A stretch of 42,082 nucleotides of DNA from JBFHQE01 sp041592335 (lineage in GTDB: Bacteria; Pseudomonadota; Gammaproteobacteria; Thiohalobacterales; Thiohalobacteraceae). This document shows, piece after piece, positions 1 through 6,910 of this stretch. The translations under genes were made by a program, and so were the position numbers. Numbering within the stretch: position 1 is the stretch's first letter; each line of letters opens with the position of its first letter. Below the pieces are notes generated by a model. It had not been told where the DNA came from. It did no database searches and saw only the letters and a program-made list of their open reading frames with translations. The DNA is taken from assembly GCA_041592335.1 (NCBI GenBank), contig JBFHQE010000022.1, positions 1 through 42,082 of the forward strand. Direction: 5' to 3'.

Positions 1-79
1 GCGAGTCGCCTTTCTGCCAACGATCCCACATCAGCGACTTCTGACTTTCCGTGTAACGTATCTGAGTTCTGCGTTTCAT
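1..79 (-). CDS. IS30-family transposase, N-terminal 26 residues (runs off window)
   Basis: The frame starts ATG at 79 and reads MKRRTQIRYTESQKSLMWDR and then WQKGDS before the window edge. This is the typical start of IS30-family transposases, whose N-terminal helix-turn-helix binds the terminal repeat; the DDE catalytic domain would lie outside the window. A strong ribosome-binding site AAGGAG stands 8 nt ahead of the ATG and is partly buried in a small hairpin (91-107). Nothing here shows whether the rest of the gene is intact. Confidence 0.8.
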   Translation of the reverse strand, partial: MKRRTQIRYTESQKSLMWDRWQKGDS

Positions 80-90
80 GGGCAACACTC

Positions 91-107
91 CTTAACTTAT
101 TGTTAAG
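91..107 (-). promoter_or_regulatory. Hairpin overlapping the transposase ribosome-binding site
   Basis: A perfect inverted repeat, CTTAAC-5 nt-GTTAAG, lies just ahead of the transposase start. On the minus strand its 3' arm runs into the Shine-Dalgarno sequence (GTTAAGGAG), so folding would hide the AAG of AAGGAG. Insertion sequences often limit transposase translation this way; that role here is an inference. Confidence 0.45.
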
Positions 108-114
108 ACTAATA

Positions 115-135
115 TGTTGCACTGACCAATTGAAA
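115..135 (-). repeat. Terminal inverted repeat of the IS30-like element
   Basis: This is the 21-bp outer end of the insertion sequence, with the CAATTGGTCA core seen at IS30 ends. The partner repeat is outside the window, so the assignment rests on resemblance to the known IS30 end and on its position 36 nt outside the transposase start. Confidence 0.65.
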
Positions 136-171
136 CCGCAGGTGACAGCAGACCATCTGATCCTCGCCAAT

Positions 172-197
172 AAAAAAGCCGGGGCGAACCCCGGCTT
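172..197 (-). terminator. Rho-independent terminator of the PG-binding lipoprotein gene
   Basis: A perfect 9-bp stem AAGCCGGGG/CCCCGGCTT (176-184 and 189-197) with a TTCG loop on the minus strand is followed by a run of T (172-176, continuing the stem's own Ts). It lies 25 bp past the stop codon of the gene at 223-1323. Confidence 0.9.
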
Positions 198-222
198 CTC
201 TGCCTTCATACACTAATGCAGA

Positions 223-1323
223 TTAAATTACATTCAATGCTTTCAGCGACTCCATGTTGAGATGCTTATCAACCGGCAGCTTGTTGGCCTTCTGGAAGCG
301 ATTTAGCGCATCAACGGTCTGAACGCCGATAATGCCATCAATCGGCCCCGGGTTATAACCCTTAACAGACAACGCCTGTTGCAGCTTGAAGATCACATCG
401 CGATTGATGTTGGTTTCGCACAGGATCTCACGCCATTCCAGGTAACCATCGGAGACTTTCAACTGCTTGGTGATGGTTTTGTATTCCGCCGGGATATCAC
501 GCTTAACTGATTTCGCAGGCTCGACCAGTTCCTTCACCTTGATGGTCTTGTAAACCGAAGGTTCCTTAACCTCAACGGTATGCTCTGCCTTATCAACAAC
601 CTTGCGCTTAACAACCTTGTTCACGGCAGGCTTGGTGACTTCCTTGACAGTAGCCGGTGTCTTCAGCACTGTCTTGGTGATGGTCTTGTAAGTGGCAGGC
701 ACTTCAACCAGACACATGATTTCACCGGTGGTAGAGTCGATTTTCTGAATTGGGCCGGTACCTTTCTTCCAGACGGTGTGCGCCGGCTTATCCAGAACCT
801 TCTCGGTGACAGTTTCATACTGTGCCGGTACTTCCACCAGTTCGGTCTTTTCCGGCTCAACCATTACAGTCTCTTCCACCCACTTGTAAGTCGCAGGAAT
901 CACTTTCAGGTGACTGGAGGCTTCTTTCACCAACACCTGCTTCTCAACCCAGCGATACGTGGCTGGCTGGATTTCCATTTTGCTGGACTCATCACGCACT
1001 TTCATGGTCATGTCTTCGGTCTTGTAGGTGGGCGCCACATAGACACGGGTATAACAATGACCAGGCTGTGCATTCGGCGGCAACAGACCGGTTGAGGAAG
1101 AACTCAGATTTTCAGTGCGGGACTCGGCCAACTGCAGCTTTTCACGAATCTCGCGGTTTTCAGTCTCCGCGCTTTCAGCCTTGTTTTTCCAGGCATCACG
1201 TTCTTTCAACAGGGACTGCTCATTCATGGTGAGATTGCCTGTGTTTGTGGCACACCCCGTGGTCAATGAAACGAGGGCAGACAATACCAACACGGGTGCA
1301 GCAAACTTCTTTGTGGTTTTCAT
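223..1323 (-). CDS. Repeat-rich probable lipoprotein with C-terminal peptidoglycan-binding domain
   Basis: This is a 366-residue exported protein. Residues 1-24 form a signal sequence ending LTTGC, a lipobox-like site with Cys24 as the likely lipidated residue and Ala at +2; the -3 position is Thr, so lipidation is probable rather than certain. Residues 35-72 are charged and probably coiled coil. From about 98 to 290 there are six to seven degenerate copies of a unit like (V/I)PATYK followed by about 12 residues ending in VL-KP, starting near prolines 98, 120, 143, 166, 209, 255 and 278. Residues 306-366 form a PG_binding_1-type domain (PIDGIIGVQTVDALNRFQ). ATG follows AAGGAG at 6 nt. It lies downstream of ftsZ with its own terminator. 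The role is unknown; binding the cell wall from the outer membrane is the obvious inference. Confidence 0.85.
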   Translation of the reverse strand: MKTTKKFAAPVLVLSALVSLTTGCATNTGNLTMNEQSLLKERDAWKNKAESAETENREIREKLQLAESRTENLSSSSTGLLPPNAQPGHCYTRVYVAPTYKTEDMTMKVRDESSKMEIQPATYRWVEKQVLVKEASSHLKVIPATYKWVEETVMVEPEKTELVEVPAQYETVTEKVLDKPAHTVWKKGTGPIQKIDSTTGEIMCLVEVPATYKTITKTVLKTPATVKEVTKPAVNKVVKRKVVDKAEHTVEVKEPSVYKTIKVKELVEPAKSVKRDIPAEYKTITKQLKVSDGYLEWREILCETNINRDVIFKLQQALSVKGYNPGPIDGIIGVQTVDALNRFQKANKLPVDKHLNMESLKALNVI

Positions 1324-1634
1324 CGTATTTCTCCTTGAATTCGTTACAAGGCGTAGTTTGCTCGCTGCAGGATTTAACTCAACGGAGAAAAGTAAACATC
1401 TGTGTCTTCGCCACAGAAGTTCACATTCAGTGACACAAATGAAACAGAATGCAGAAAATCAGAATGTTACAGAGGGATTTTTCGAGGGGAAAAGAATACC
1501 GTGGCGAACTGTCGTCGAGGAGACGAAGTTCGGCGACAATCCGCCACGGGTAACACGCACTTACACGGAGACTGACTCCGACTCTTATTGCTTTTGGTTA
1601 TTCGCTTGTTCCATCTTCCTTATTCAGTCACGCA
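1324..1634. other. 311-bp intergenic region between ftsZ and the lipoprotein gene
   Basis: No protein gene is supported here. It holds the structured inverted repeat at 1499-1549 and, nearer the lipoprotein gene, a small hairpin CTGTG-7 nt-CACAG at 1400-1416. I could not find a convincing sigma70 promoter for the downstream gene, although the region is long enough to hold one. Confidence 0.6.
1499..1549 (-). terminator. Long structured hairpin after ftsZ, probable terminator
   Basis: Perfect arms CCGTGGCG (1499-1506) and CGCCACGG (1542-1549) enclose further pairing: TGTCG/CGACA (1510-1514 with 1534-1538). A competing inner hairpin also exists: CGAACT/AGTTCG (1505-1510 with 1527-1532) around CGTC/GACG. 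On the minus strand the stem is followed by TATTCTTTTCC, which is T-rich but not a clean T-run. The simplest reading is the terminator of the dcw operon, 86 bp after the ftsZ stop. Confidence 0.5.
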
Positions 1635-2804
1635 TTAATCAGCCTGGCGACGCAGGAATGCCGGGATATCCAGATAATCGAAATCATCGGAACCCTTCGG
1701 CGCGCTTGCCATGTGATCCATGCCTACCGCTTTTTTGCGAATCACGGTCGGGCGATCCAGCTGTTCGTAATCCAGTTCGCCGGATTTTTTCTTCTCGACC
1801 AGCTGCACTTTGGGCGCTTCTTCCTGCACGGGCATCTGCTGAGCCACGCCAGCACCCAGCCCAGTTGCAACCACGGTGACACGCAGTTCATCGGACATTT
1901 CCGGATCGATAACCGTACCCACAACCACGGTCGCATCGGCAGAGGCAAATTCCTTCACGGTGTTACCCACGATTTCGAATTCACCGATCGCCAGATCAAG
2001 GCCCGCGGTCACGTTTACCAGGATGCCGGCCGCGCCGGACAGGTTAACGTCTTCCAGCAGCGGACTGCGCACGGCAGCTTCGGCCGCTTCACGCGCACGG
2101 TCTTCGCCACGCGCGCTGCCGGTACCCATCATGGCCATGCCCATTTCGGACATCACGGTACGGACATCGGCAAAGTCGACGTTGATCAGACCCGGACGGG
2201 TAATGAGTTCGGCAATGCCCTGCACCGCGCCCAGCAACACATCATTGGCCGCCTTGAAGGCATCCAGCAGGCTGATGTTCTTGCCCAGCACGCTCAGCAG
2301 TTTTTCATTTGGAATAGTGATCAGCGAATCCACATGCTCGCCCAGCTCACGCATACCCTGCTCCGCGATACGCATGCGCTTGTTGCCTTCGAACGGGAAC
2401 GGCTTGGTCACAACGGCCACGGTGAGAATGCCCAGTTCTTTTGCAACCTGCGCCACGATCGGCGCCGCACCGGTACCGGTACCGCCACCCATGCCGGCAG
2501 TGATAAACAGCATGTCCGCGCCTTCAATCGCTTCCGCGATACGTTCGCGATCTTCCATTGCCGCCTGACGGCCGATATCCGGATTCGCGCCCGCGCCCAG
2601 ACCCTTGGTAATGCCTGAACCCAGTTGCAATGACACCGGCGCACTGATGTTGCGTAATGCCTGCGCATCGGTATTGGCACACAGGAAGTCGACACCCTCG
2701 ATTGCGGCTTCCACCATGTGCTGCAGCGCATTACCGCCACCGCCACCGACACCCATGACCTTGATCACAGCGTTCTGACTGTAGGTATCCATTAATTCAA
2801 ACAT
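1635..2804 (-). CDS. ftsZ: Cell division GTPase FtsZ
   Basis: FtsZ is the tubulin-like GTPase that polymerises into the cytoplasmic Z-ring and recruits the divisome. The protein has 389 residues, close to E. coli FtsZ (383). Visible motifs are the glycine-rich nucleotide loop GVGGGGGNAL (18-26), the tubulin signature GGGTGTG (106-112) and the catalytic T7 loop NVDFAD (208-213) that completes the neighbouring subunit's active site. The last 17 residues include DYLDIPAFLRRQ, the conserved tail bound by FtsA and ZipA. ATG follows GGAGACGAA. It is the last gene of the dcw cluster, 78 bp after ftsA, and that gap is the longest inside the cluster apart from none other of this size, which leaves room for its own leader. 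lpxC does not follow. Confidence 0.98.
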   Translation of the reverse strand: MFELMDTYSQNAVIKVMGVGGGGGNALQHMVEAAIEGVDFLCANTDAQALRNISAPVSLQLGSGITKGLGAGANPDIGRQAAMEDRERIAEAIEGADMLFITAGMGGGTGTGAAPIVAQVAKELGILTVAVVTKPFPFEGNKRMRIAEQGMRELGEHVDSLITIPNEKLLSVLGKNISLLDAFKAANDVLLGAVQGIAELITRPGLINVDFADVRTVMSEMGMAMMGTGSARGEDRAREAAEAAVRSPLLEDVNLSGAAGILVNVTAGLDLAIGEFEIVGNTVKEFASADATVVVGTVIDPEMSDELRVTVVATGLGAGVAQQMPVQEEAPKVQLVEKKKSGELDYEQLDRPTVIRKKAVGMDHMASAPKGSDDFDYLDIPAFLRRQAD

Positions 2805-2828
2805 CGTTTCGTCTCCACATGTTCAGTG

Positions 2829-2856
2829 ATTAACGCATCACTCGTTGTGCTGTAAA
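2829..2856 (-). promoter_or_regulatory. Weak promoter candidate ahead of ftsZ
   Basis: On the minus strand TTTACA (2856-2851) and GTTAAT (2834-2829) are 16 bp apart, matching the sigma70 boxes in 5 of 6 and 4 of 6 bases. Transcripts would start near 2822, 18 nt ahead of ftsZ. In other gammaproteobacteria ftsZ has several promoters inside ftsQ and ftsA, so a local one is plausible, but this match is only moderate. Confidence 0.3.
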
Positions 2857-2882
2857 TACAGCGTTAAATTATCAACTCCATC

Positions 2883-4115
2883 CTAAAAATTGCCCTGGAA
2901 CCAGCTCTTCATCCGGTCCCAGACCCCTTTCAGTCCACGCCCTTCGGCATCCAGCATCCCGGTATGGCGATTCTGATTACCGAACAGCAACAGACCGACA
3001 CCGGTGGCATAGATGGGGTTGCGCACCACATCCGCCAGCCCGGCGACATACTGCGGAGAACCCAGTCGCACCGGCATATGGAAGACTTCCTCCGCCAGTT
3101 CAACCAGACCCTCCATCTTGGAACTGCCGCCGGTCAGTACAATTCCGGCAGCCACCAGATCTTCAAAACCGCTGCGGCGTAACTCAGCCTGAATCAGCGT
3201 CATTAATTCCTCGTAACGCGGCTCAACCACTTCCGCGAGCGTATGGCGCGCCAGCCGACGCGCGGCACGTTCACCGACACTTGGCACTTCAATCGTTTCT
3301 TCGGGATTAGCCAGCTGCGTCAGCGCACAGGCGTACTTGATCTTGATCTCCTCGGCGTACTGCGTCGGGGTACGCAGGGCTACAGCAATATCATTAGTAA
3401 CCTGGTCACCGGCAATCGGGATTACCGCCGTGTGACGAATTGAACCCTCGGTGAAGATCGCGATATCGGTGGTACCGCCGCCGATATCGACCAGGCAGAC
3501 ACCCAGTTCCTTTTCATCTTCGGTCAACACGGAATGACTGGAAGCCAGCTGCTCGAGAATGATGTCATCCACTTCCAGCCCGCAGCGACGCACGCACTTG
3601 ATGATGTTCTGCGCGGCACTTACCGCACCGGTTACCAGGTGTACCTTGGCCTCGAGGCGCACGCCGGACATGCCGACCGGCTCGCGAATGCCTTCCTGGT
3701 TATCGATAATGAATTCCTGCGGCAGGATATGCAGGATTTTCTGGTCGGCCGGAATCGCCACCGCACGCGCCGCATCGATAACGCGCTCCACGTCACCCGG
3801 TGTCACTTCCTTATCGCGAATCGCAACAATGCCGTGCGAGTTCAGACTGCGGATATGGCTACCGGCGATCCCCGCGTAGACCGAATGAATCTGGCAACCC
3901 GCCATTAACTCGGCTTCCTCGATCGCGCGCTGGATCGAATTGACCGTGGACTCGATGTTGACCACCACGCCTTTTTTCATGCCGCGCGAGGGATGCGATC
4001 CGATGCCGATGATCTCGACACCGCCGTCCGCCATCACCTCGCCGACAATGGCAACGACCTTGGAGGTACCGATATCCAGCCCGACAATCATGCTCTTCTC
4101 TGCTTTTTTCGACAT
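2883..4115 (-). CDS. ftsA: Cell division protein FtsA
   Basis: FtsA is the actin-like ATPase that tethers FtsZ filaments to the inner membrane and recruits later division proteins. With the start at the ATG at 4115 the protein has 410 residues. A longer frame reaching a TTG at 4151 would overlap the end of ftsQ and lacks similarity to FtsA. The phosphate-1 loop VGLDIGTSK is at 11-19, a second glycine-rich loop VDIGGGTTDIAIF marks the other half of the actin fold, and the C-terminal 16 residues (LKGVWDRMKSWFQGNF) form the amphipathic membrane-targeting helix. The start is 11 nt past the ftsQ stop with AGGAG very close to the ATG, so translation probably relies on coupling to ftsQ. Confidence 0.97.
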   Translation of the reverse strand: MSKKAEKSMIVGLDIGTSKVVAIVGEVMADGGVEIIGIGSHPSRGMKKGVVVNIESTVNSIQRAIEEAELMAGCQIHSVYAGIAGSHIRSLNSHGIVAIRDKEVTPGDVERVIDAARAVAIPADQKILHILPQEFIIDNQEGIREPVGMSGVRLEAKVHLVTGAVSAAQNIIKCVRRCGLEVDDIILEQLASSHSVLTEDEKELGVCLVDIGGGTTDIAIFTEGSIRHTAVIPIAGDQVTNDIAVALRTPTQYAEEIKIKYACALTQLANPEETIEVPSVGERAARRLARHTLAEVVEPRYEELMTLIQAELRRSGFEDLVAAGIVLTGGSSKMEGLVELAEEVFHMPVRLGSPQYVAGLADVVRNPIYATGVGLLLFGNQNRHTGMLDAEGRGLKGVWDRMKSWFQGNF

Positions 4116-4126
4116 AACTCCTGTAC

Positions 4127-4897
4127 TCAACTTTCCTGCGTGACGGCCCAACGCACCGCGAAGCCATTGCTATAACGCAAATCGATAGTCTGTAACGTGG
4201 CATCCTGGCGACTGGCAACCAGTTGCGAATAAACGGATACAATGCGCTGCAGACGCTGTTCAACCGCATCGCGCCCCAGTTCCAGCACTACGTCGCTGGC
4301 CAAGTGCAGGCGCCAGGCACGACGTTCATCCAGTTCGATTTTCACGACCTGCTGGTTCACGGCGCCGAATAACTTCACTGACTCGGCATAAACCTGAATC
4401 ACGCGCCCCCGCAAGGCATCCGGCCCGCTCAACCGCGGCAGTTCGGGCACACCCTGCAAATGACCTGGCACGAACAATTCACCCTTGGCATTCAACAAAC
4501 CCTTTTCACCCCAGCGCGCCGCGGCCCGCTGTTCAATTGCATGCACTTCCATCGTGTCCGGCCAGACGCGGCGCACGATTGCCTGCTCCACCCAGGGCAA
4601 ATCTTCCGCCGCCTGCTGTACCGCCTCGACATCCACGCTGAAGAAGCCGCCGCGCGCCACGGGACCAATCGCCGCGGCCAGATCTTCCTGTGTCAGGTGG
4701 GTGAAGTCACCGTGTATCTCTACCTGTTTCAAGGGCAGATTGGCGGGATTCTGAATCCACAGTCCACCCCAGATCAGTGCGCCAACACCGCCCATCGCCA
4801 GCACAGACAGCACGGCAAGGCGCAGGTAACGCTGCACCGCCTGTCCGATCTGCACCTGCTGCGATGCCTGCTGTGCCTTGTTGTTGCGTGCCGCCAT
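4127..4897 (-). CDS. ftsQ: Cell division protein FtsQ
   Basis: FtsQ is the bitopic inner-membrane protein that links cytoplasmic and periplasmic divisome parts through FtsL and FtsB. The 256 residues show a short basic cytoplasmic tail, one membrane span at about 27-48, a POTRA domain beginning LPLKQVEIHGDF (55-66), and the beta domain with PWVEQAIVRRVWPDTMEV. E. coli FtsQ is slightly longer (276). Its ATG overlaps the ddl stop in a TGATG, so translation is coupled. ftsB is not in this cluster, as is usual. Confidence 0.95.
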   Translation of the reverse strand: MAARNNKAQQASQQVQIGQAVQRYLRLAVLSVLAMGGVGALIWGGLWIQNPANLPLKQVEIHGDFTHLTQEDLAAAIGPVARGGFFSVDVEAVQQAAEDLPWVEQAIVRRVWPDTMEVHAIEQRAAARWGEKGLLNAKGELFVPGHLQGVPELPRLSGPDALRGRVIQVYAESVKLFGAVNQQVVKIELDERRAWRLHLASDVVLELGRDAVEQRLQRIVSVYSQLVASRQDATLQTIDLRYSNGFAVRWAVTQES

Positions 4898-5850
4898 CAG
4901 TGCGTCACCTCGCCGCTGCCCTGGCGAAAACTGGTTGCCAGGATCATCAATACCAACTGGTCGAATTCGATACCCGCCGCGCGTGCCGCCATCGGCACCA
5001 GACTGTGATCCGTCATGCCCGGCACGGTGTTCACCTCGATCAGATAAGGCTGGCCGTTGTTATCCACCATCATGTCGACCCGGCCCCAACCGTGCGCATC
5101 CACTGCATCAAACGCCTGTAATGCCAGCGCCTGCAACACGCCTTCCTGTTCTTCCGGCAAACCGCAGGGACAGATATAGCGCGTGTCGCTGGACTGGTAC
5201 TTGGCGTCGTAGTCATAAAACTCATGCGGCGTTTCCAGCTTGATCAGGGGCAGCGCATGTCCCTGCACAATCGCCACGGTATATTCAGCACCCGTGATCC
5301 ACTGCTCGAACAACACATCGCCATCAAAGCCATAGGCCTTGTGCCAGGCCTCCTCAACGGCATCCGCGCTGTTGACCTTGCTCATGCCGATACTGGAACC
5401 TTCATGCGCCGGCTTGGCCATCAGCGGGAACGGCATCTGTTTAATCGCACCCAGGTCCGCTTCTGTATGTGCCACTCTGAATGCCGGGGTCGATAAACTC
5501 ATCGCCTGCCACAGTTGCTTGGTGCGTACTTTATCCATGGCGACCGCCGAACCCAGTACGCCACTGCCGGTATAAGGCAGAGCCAGTGCTTCCAGCGCTC
5601 CCTGCATAACGCCATCCTCGCCACCGCGACCGTGCAGCATGATAAAGGCGCGATCGAAACCTTCTTTCTGCAAACGCTCGATCGCATCATGCTCCGCGGT
5701 ATCCACGGCATGCGCATCCACGCCGGAACGCAGCAGGGAAGCCAGCACGGCATTACCGCTTTTCAGCGAAATCGCGCGCTCGGCGGAACGGCCGCCCAGC
5801 AGCACCGCCACCTTGCCGAAGTCCTCCGCCCTGTAGGACAGATCCGTCAT
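4897..5850 (-). CDS. ddl: D-alanine--D-alanine ligase
   Basis: This cytoplasmic ATP-grasp enzyme joins two D-alanines using ATP; MurF then adds the dipeptide to the peptidoglycan precursor. The 317 residues begin with the Ddl N-terminal motif AVLLGGRSAERAISL (15-29, with the dipeptide-binding Glu24). HGRGGEDG is at 73-80, the EGSSIGM loop at 150-156, and IEVNTVPGMTDHSLVPMA lies near the C-terminus. This is the DdlB-type position between murB and ftsQ. The ATG overlaps the murB stop by 4 nt (ATGA) and the stop overlaps ftsQ. Confidence 0.97.
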   Translation of the reverse strand: MTDLSYRAEDFGKVAVLLGGRSAERAISLKSGNAVLASLLRSGVDAHAVDTAEHDAIERLQKEGFDRAFIMLHGRGGEDGVMQGALEALALPYTGSGVLGSAVAMDKVRTKQLWQAMSLSTPAFRVAHTEADLGAIKQMPFPLMAKPAHEGSSIGMSKVNSADAVEEAWHKAYGFDGDVLFEQWITGAEYTVAIVQGHALPLIKLETPHEFYDYDAKYQSSDTRYICPCGLPEEQEGVLQALALQAFDAVDAHGWGRVDMMVDNNGQPYLIEVNTVPGMTDHSLVPMAARAAGIEFDQLVLMILATSFRQGSGEVTH

Positions 5851-6749
5851 CCCGGCTCTCCTACCATGCGCACTTCAGGCTGCAGGTATACATCGAACTG
5901 TTCCTGCACCCGCGCCTGCACGAAATAAATCAGCTGTTCGATATCCGCCGCGCGGGCATCGCCCGTGTTAATAATGAAGTTGGCGTGTTTTTCCGACACG
6001 CAGGCCTTGCCGATGCAATGCCCTTTAAGTCCGCAAGCCTCAATCAGGCGCGCGGCATGGTCGCCTTCCGGGTTACGGAATACCGAACCGCAACTGGGCA
6101 GATTGCTCGGTTGCGTGGCGCTGCGTTGTTCCAGCAATGTCTTGATGCGCGCCTGGGCCGCCTCGACATCGCCATGTTCAAAGCGCAGGTGCGCGGCAAC
6201 AAACCATTCACCTTCGGGCCCGGCGACATGGCGATAACCGATATCGAATTCATCCGGGGTGCGCGTATGCAGTTCGCCCTGACGGTCAATGGTTTCCACG
6301 GCAACGACGTAACGCCAGGTCTCGCCACCCCAGGCACCGGCATTCATCGCCAGCGCGCCACCCATGGTGCCGGGAATCCCGGCCATGAACTCGCCACCCA
6401 CCAGGCCCTGTTTCGCGGCAAAGCGCGCTACCTTGTTGCTGGCCACGCCGGCCTCGGCGCGAATCGTCCGGGTATCGATCTGTTCCAGCGCGTTCAATCC
6501 ACTAAAGGGTGCAATCACTGCCGCATCGATGCCGCCGTCGCGCACCAGCAGGTTGCTACCCAGCCCGATCCAGAAAACCGCTTCATCCTTATCGAGCGTG
6601 CGTAAAAATGCCTGCAGGTCGGACAAATCAGCCGGTTGATAATACAAGCGCGCAGGACCGCCAACACGCCAGGTGGTATGGCGTGCCATCGGTTCCTGCT
6701 GCTTGCATAATCCGCGCATGCTGCTTATGTCCTCTGCAACGGCATTCAC
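5847..6749 (-). CDS. murB: UDP-N-acetylenolpyruvoylglucosamine reductase, short (type II) form
   Basis: MurB is the FAD enzyme that reduces UDP-GlcNAc-enolpyruvate to UDP-MurNAc with NADPH. The 300 residues show the FAD-binding WRVGGPARL (27-35), GLGSNLLVRDGG (62-73) and GIPGTMGGALAMNAG (124-138). The catalytic serine is in SCGSVFRNP (Ser222 of 219-227), and CVSEKHANFIIN follows. Length and the compact region after NP mark a type II MurB; E. coli has the longer type I (342) and keeps it outside the dcw cluster. The start is GTG at 6749, overlapping the stop of the 54-codon ORF upstream in GTGA, with no clear ribosome-binding site. Coupling to that small ORF is therefore likely. Confidence 0.96.
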   Translation of the reverse strand: MNAVAEDISSMRGLCKQQEPMARHTTWRVGGPARLYYQPADLSDLQAFLRTLDKDEAVFWIGLGSNLLVRDGGIDAAVIAPFSGLNALEQIDTRTIRAEAGVASNKVARFAAKQGLVGGEFMAGIPGTMGGALAMNAGAWGGETWRYVVAVETIDRQGELHTRTPDEFDIGYRHVAGPEGEWFVAAHLRFEHGDVEAAQARIKTLLEQRSATQPSNLPSCGSVFRNPEGDHAARLIEACGLKGHCIGKACVSEKHANFIINTGDARAADIEQLIYFVQARVQEQFDVYLQPEVRMVGEPG

Positions 6750-6910
6750 TTATTGATTACCCGCCGTGGTTTATCGCTCGAACGCTTGTCATTCGAGACC
6801 GCCTTGATCAACTTGTCTGTGTTGCGTGTTTCCGGCGCCGACACCAGCCTACCGCTCAGTGTCTCGCCACATCCCATATGCAATCTTGTCCGTGTGCGTG
6901 TATTCGCCAT
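6746..6910 (-). CDS. Small basic 54-residue ORF between murC and murB, unknown
   Basis: This small frame has not been assigned to a family I recognise. It begins MANTRTRTRLHMGCGETLSG and ends KPRRVINK, is rich in Arg, Lys, Thr and Ser, and has a single Cys with no membrane span or signal. Its ATG overlaps the murC stop (TGATG at 6912-6908). Its TGA overlaps the GTG start of murB (GTGA at 6749-6746), so it fills the 160-bp gap exactly. That fit, in a cluster where almost all junctions look like this, is the main evidence that it is translated. Against it, codon use includes rarer triplets (AGA, AGG, several ACA). It could be a real regulator or only a ribosome conveyor that carries translation into murB. 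Confidence 0.55.
   Translation of the reverse strand: MANTRTRTRLHMGCGETLSGRLVSAPETRNTDKLIKAVSNDKRSSDKPRRVINK

Larger units (their letters stand above)
1..138 (-). mobile_element. IS30-family insertion sequence, one end only
   Basis: The window opens inside an insertion sequence. The minus strand starts a transposase reading frame at position 79. Outside it, at 115-135, lies a sequence that reads TTTCAATTGGTCAGTGCAAC on the minus strand and closely resembles the terminal inverted repeat I remember for IS30 (core CAATTGGTCA..GCAAC). The outer boundary is put near 135-140, but the exact last base and any target-site duplication cannot be fixed because the other end is outside the window. The element lies about 35 bp beyond the terminator of the neighbouring lipoprotein gene, so it did not disrupt that gene. 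Confidence 0.8.

Noticed and set aside
1575..1615. Nine-codon minus-strand frame (MEQANNQKQ) after ftsZ
   Set aside because: It is too short, with a poorly spaced ribosome-binding site and no coupling to a neighbour; chance is the simpler view.
1115..1879. 254-codon open frame crossing the lipoprotein-ftsZ gap on the plus strand
   Set aside because: It overlaps both genes antisense and has no recognisable start signal or domain.
1713..2618. 301-codon open frame on the plus strand
   Set aside because: It lies wholly antisense to ftsZ, and its composition follows from ftsZ codon bias. No ribosome-binding site or family motif is seen.
2849..2862. LexA-like box ahead of ftsZ
   Set aside because: CTGT and ACAG are only 4 bp apart instead of 8, so it is not a LexA site; recorded as a palindrome only.
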